A stretch of 15,286 bases of DNA from an uncultured Clostridium sp. (GTDB taxonomy: Bacteria > Bacillota > Clostridia > Lachnospirales > Lachnospiraceae): the NCBI GenBank assembly GCA_937885015.1, contig CALAAS010000023.1:1-15286 (forward strand), in the 5' to 3' direction. Numbering within the stretch: the stretch's first letter is position 1; every line of letters starts with the position of its first letter. This document shows, piece by piece, positions 13,758 through 15,286 of this stretch. The position numbers were made by a program, and so were the translations under genes. Below the pieces are notes generated by a model. That model was not told the DNA's origin. It made no database searches and worked only from the letters and a program-made list of their open reading frames with translations.

Positions 13758-15146
13758 ATGGAAAAGACGATGGAAAAAATCGTGGCGCTGGCTAAATCAA
13801 GAGGATTTGTGTATCCGGGATCTGAGATTTACGGCGGACTGGCGAATACATGGGATTATGGAAATCTGGGTGTGGAGCTGAAAAATAATGTGAAGAAGGC
13901 CTGGTGGCAGAAGTTTGTACAGGAGAGTCCCTACAATGTGGGGGTGGACTGTGCGATTCTGATGAACTCTCAGACCTGGGTTGCTTCCGGACATCTGGGT
14001 GGTTTTTCTGATCCGCTGATGGACTGCAAGGCCTGTAAGGAGCGTTTTCGCGCCGATAAGCTGATCGAGGATTATATGGCAGAGCATGGCATTGAGATCG
14101 AGGGTTCTGTGGACGGCTGGTCTCCGGAAGAGATGAAAAAGTACATCGATGACAATAACATCTGCTGCCCCAGCTGCGGGAAACATGATTTTACAGATAT
14201 CCGTCAGTTTAACCTGATGTTTAAGACCTTCCAGGGCGTCACCGAGGATGCGAAAAATACCGTATATCTGCGGCCGGAGACGGCACAGGGTATTTTTGTG
14301 AATTTCAAAAATGTTCAGAGAACATCCAGAAAGAAAATCCCCTTTGGTATCGGCCAGATTGGTAAATCCTTCCGAAATGAGATTACACCGGGCAACTTTA
14401 CCTTCCGTACCAGAGAGTTTGAGCAGATGGAACTGGAGTTTTTCTGTGCTCCGGGAACGGATATGGAGTGGTTCCAGTACTGGAGAGGCTTTTGCCGTGA
14501 CTGGCTGCTGGCTCTGGGACTGAAAGAGGATGAGATCCGTCTTCGCGACCATTCCCCGGAAGAACTTTGCTTCTACAGCAAGGGAACTACGGATATCGAA
14601 TTCCTGTTCCCCTTTGGCTGGGGAGAACTGTGGGGCATCGCTGACCGTACGGATTATGACCTGACCCAGCACCAGAATACATCCGGACAGGATATGACGT
14701 ATTTTGATGATGAGAAGAAGGAAAAATACATTCCCTACGTAGTTGAGCCGTCTCTGGGAGCTGACCGTGTGACACTGGCATTCCTGTGCGCTGCTTACGA
14801 TGAGGAGGAAATCGGAGAGGGCGATGTGAGAACGGTTCTTCATTTCCATCCGGCGCTGGCACCGGTTAAGATCGGTGTACTGCCTCTGTCCAAGAAGCTC
14901 AATGAGGGGGCAGAGAAGGTGTATGCAGAGCTGAGCAAATACTATAACTGTGAATTCGATGACAGAGGAAATATCGGAAAACGCTACAGAAGACAGGATG
15001 AGATCGGTACGCCGTTCTGTGTGACCTATGATTTTGATTCCGAGACGGACGGAGCTGTGACAGTTCGTGACCGCGATACGATGGAGCAGGTTCGTGTTCC
15101 GATCGCAGAGCTGAAATCTTATTTTGAGGATAAATTCCGTTTTTAA
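13758..15146 (+). CDS. glyQS: Glycine--tRNA ligase, single-chain alpha2 type
   Basis: A 462-residue class II aminoacyl-tRNA synthetase of the eukaryote/archaeal-like homodimeric type, unlike the two-subunit GlyQ/GlyS of many bacteria. It charges tRNA-Gly in the cytosol. Visible features are the N-terminal GFVYPGSEIYGG and WDYGNLGVELKNNVKKAWW, a probable zinc site from C90/C93 (CKAC) and C137/C140 (CPSC), motif 2 with SFRNEITPGNFTFRTREFEQ split near residue 210, motif 3 with GADRVTLAFL, and a C-terminal anticodon-binding domain from about 365 (VKIGVLPL). Length is normal. AGGAGGA (13744-13750) stands 7 bases before the ATG. No T-box leader precedes the gene, which is notable because glycine synthetase genes in Firmicutes are often T-box controlled; expression probably depends on the promoter at 13009-13037. 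The gene ends near strong hairpins. Confidence 0.97.
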   Translation: MEKTMEKIVALAKSRGFVYPGSEIYGGLANTWDYGNLGVELKNNVKKAWWQKFVQESPYNVGVDCAILMNSQTWVASGHLGGFSDPLMDCKACKERFRADKLIEDYMAEHGIEIEGSVDGWSPEEMKKYIDDNNICCPSCGKHDFTDIRQFNLMFKTFQGVTEDAKNTVYLRPETAQGIFVNFKNVQRTSRKKIPFGIGQIGKSFRNEITPGNFTFRTREFEQMELEFFCAPGTDMEWFQYWRGFCRDWLLALGLKEDEIRLRDHSPEELCFYSKGTTDIEFLFPFGWGELWGIADRTDYDLTQHQNTSGQDMTYFDDEKKEKYIPYVVEPSLGADRVTLAFLCAAYDEEEIGEGDVRTVLHFHPALAPVKIGVLPLSKKLNEGAEKVYAELSKYYNCEFDDRGNIGKRYRRQDEIGTPFCVTYDFDSETDGAVTVRDRDTMEQVRVPIAELKSYFEDKFRF

Positions 15147-15162
15147 TTTGTGTAAAGAAAAA

Positions 15163-15186
15163 GGACTGTCGGGAAATGGATAGTCC
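15163..15186 (-). terminator. Hairpin with T tract on the minus strand
   Basis: GGACTGTC (15163-15170) pairs with GATAGTCC (15179-15186), with one G-U pair, around an 8-base loop. On the + strand it is preceded by AAAGAAAAA, which read from the minus strand is TTTTTCTTT directly after the stem. This is the layout of a terminator for leftward transcription coming from beyond the right edge of the window. Confidence 0.5.
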
Positions 15187-15191
15187 CAAAC

Positions 15192-15236
15192 AGGGCTGGT
15201 TGTGACGTATAAGAGTCGCAACCGGCCTTATTTGTT
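15192..15236 (+). terminator. Rho-independent terminator of glyQS
   Basis: GGCTGGTTGTGAC (15194-15206) pairs with GTCGCAACCGGCC (15215-15227) around GTATAAGA, giving 13 pairs with two G-U, extendable by two more at the base. It is followed by TTATTTGTT. It lies about 47 bases after the glyQS stop and is the strongest terminator in the window, probably ending the lipoprotein-glyQS transcript. Confidence 0.8.
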
Positions 15237-15283
15237 AGGGCAAAGCCCTGTTCAGCATTGCGGAATTTCTCAAACAGAGAAAT
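15237..15283. repeat. Two further small hairpins at the right edge, nature unknown
   Basis: AGGGC-AAA-GCCCT (15237-15249) and ATTTCTC-AAACA-GAGAAAT (15265-15283) are perfect short inverted repeats with no clear coding sequence around them. GCCCTG here (15245-15250) could also pair with CAGGGC at 15191-15196, enclosing the glyQS terminator stem. The run of four hairpins in 120 bases suggests a structured, perhaps dispersed, non-coding repeat rather than a simple intergenic spacer. The window ends inside it. Confidence 0.35.
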
Positions 15284-15286
15284 GTA

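Noticed and set aside
13797..15221. 474-codon open frame on the minus strand opposite glyQS
   Set aside because: It lies almost entirely antisense to a certain glycyl-tRNA synthetase gene. Its translation has no recognisable domain and it reflects the codon bias of the true gene.

Overview
The window looks like chromosome of a Gram-positive Firmicute of the Clostridia, most likely family Lachnospiraceae. The main reasons are the gene order ireB-ruvX-DUF1292-rnj followed by an mltG-like gene, trmR and a U32 'peptidase', a single-chain (alpha2) glycyl-tRNA synthetase, purine-rich Shine-Dalgarno sequences of the AGGAGG type, and base composition near balance. All fifteen protein genes lie on the + strand. 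No rRNA, tRNA, CRISPR array, insertion sequence or phage gene is visible. This is essentially a conserved housekeeping neighbourhood with a few locally variable pieces.

Layout. Bases 1-41 hold the tail of something upstream: two adjacent hairpins, the second with a T-rich tail (terminator). A good extended -10 promoter (62-89) then drives cysK (130-1065), probably a separate transcription unit. A second promoter (1098-1126) precedes ireB (1161-1424). After a 182-base gap a tightly packed run follows: ruvX, DUF1292, rnj, a catalytic-domain-less mltG-like gene, trmR, trhP, a ydcF/DUF218 membrane protein, a presequence-protease-like M16C peptidase, era, recO and an acyltransferase-3 membrane protein. 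Several neighbours overlap (ruvX/DUF1292 by 29 bases, mltG-like/trmR by 14, trmR/trhP by 4), so this is probably one long operon, perhaps with internal processing. A strong-looking promoter (13009-13037) restarts transcription for a predicted lipoprotein and glyQS. After glyQS come four closely spaced hairpins (15163-15283), one of which is a clear rho-independent terminator.

How the genes fit together. IreB is the small phosphorylation target of the PASTA kinase pathway. RuvX and RNase J act on RNA, Era on 16S rRNA and 30S assembly, RecO on recombinational repair, and GlyRS on translation. TrhP and TrmR are expected to act in sequence on tRNA U34 (hydroxylation to ho5U, then methylation to mo5U), and their genes overlap by four bases. 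CysK makes cysteine. The mltG-like, ydcF-like, acyltransferase and lipoprotein genes are membrane or envelope functions whose substrates cannot be read from sequence.

Points worth a second look: the mltG-like protein that stops before its catalytic domain, the TTG start of rnj, a RecO without a recognisable zinc finger, the acyltransferase/lipoprotein pair between recO and glyQS, a possible 27-codon ORF overlapping that promoter, and the structured, possibly repeated DNA at the right edge. I found no convincing new defence or mobile system here.
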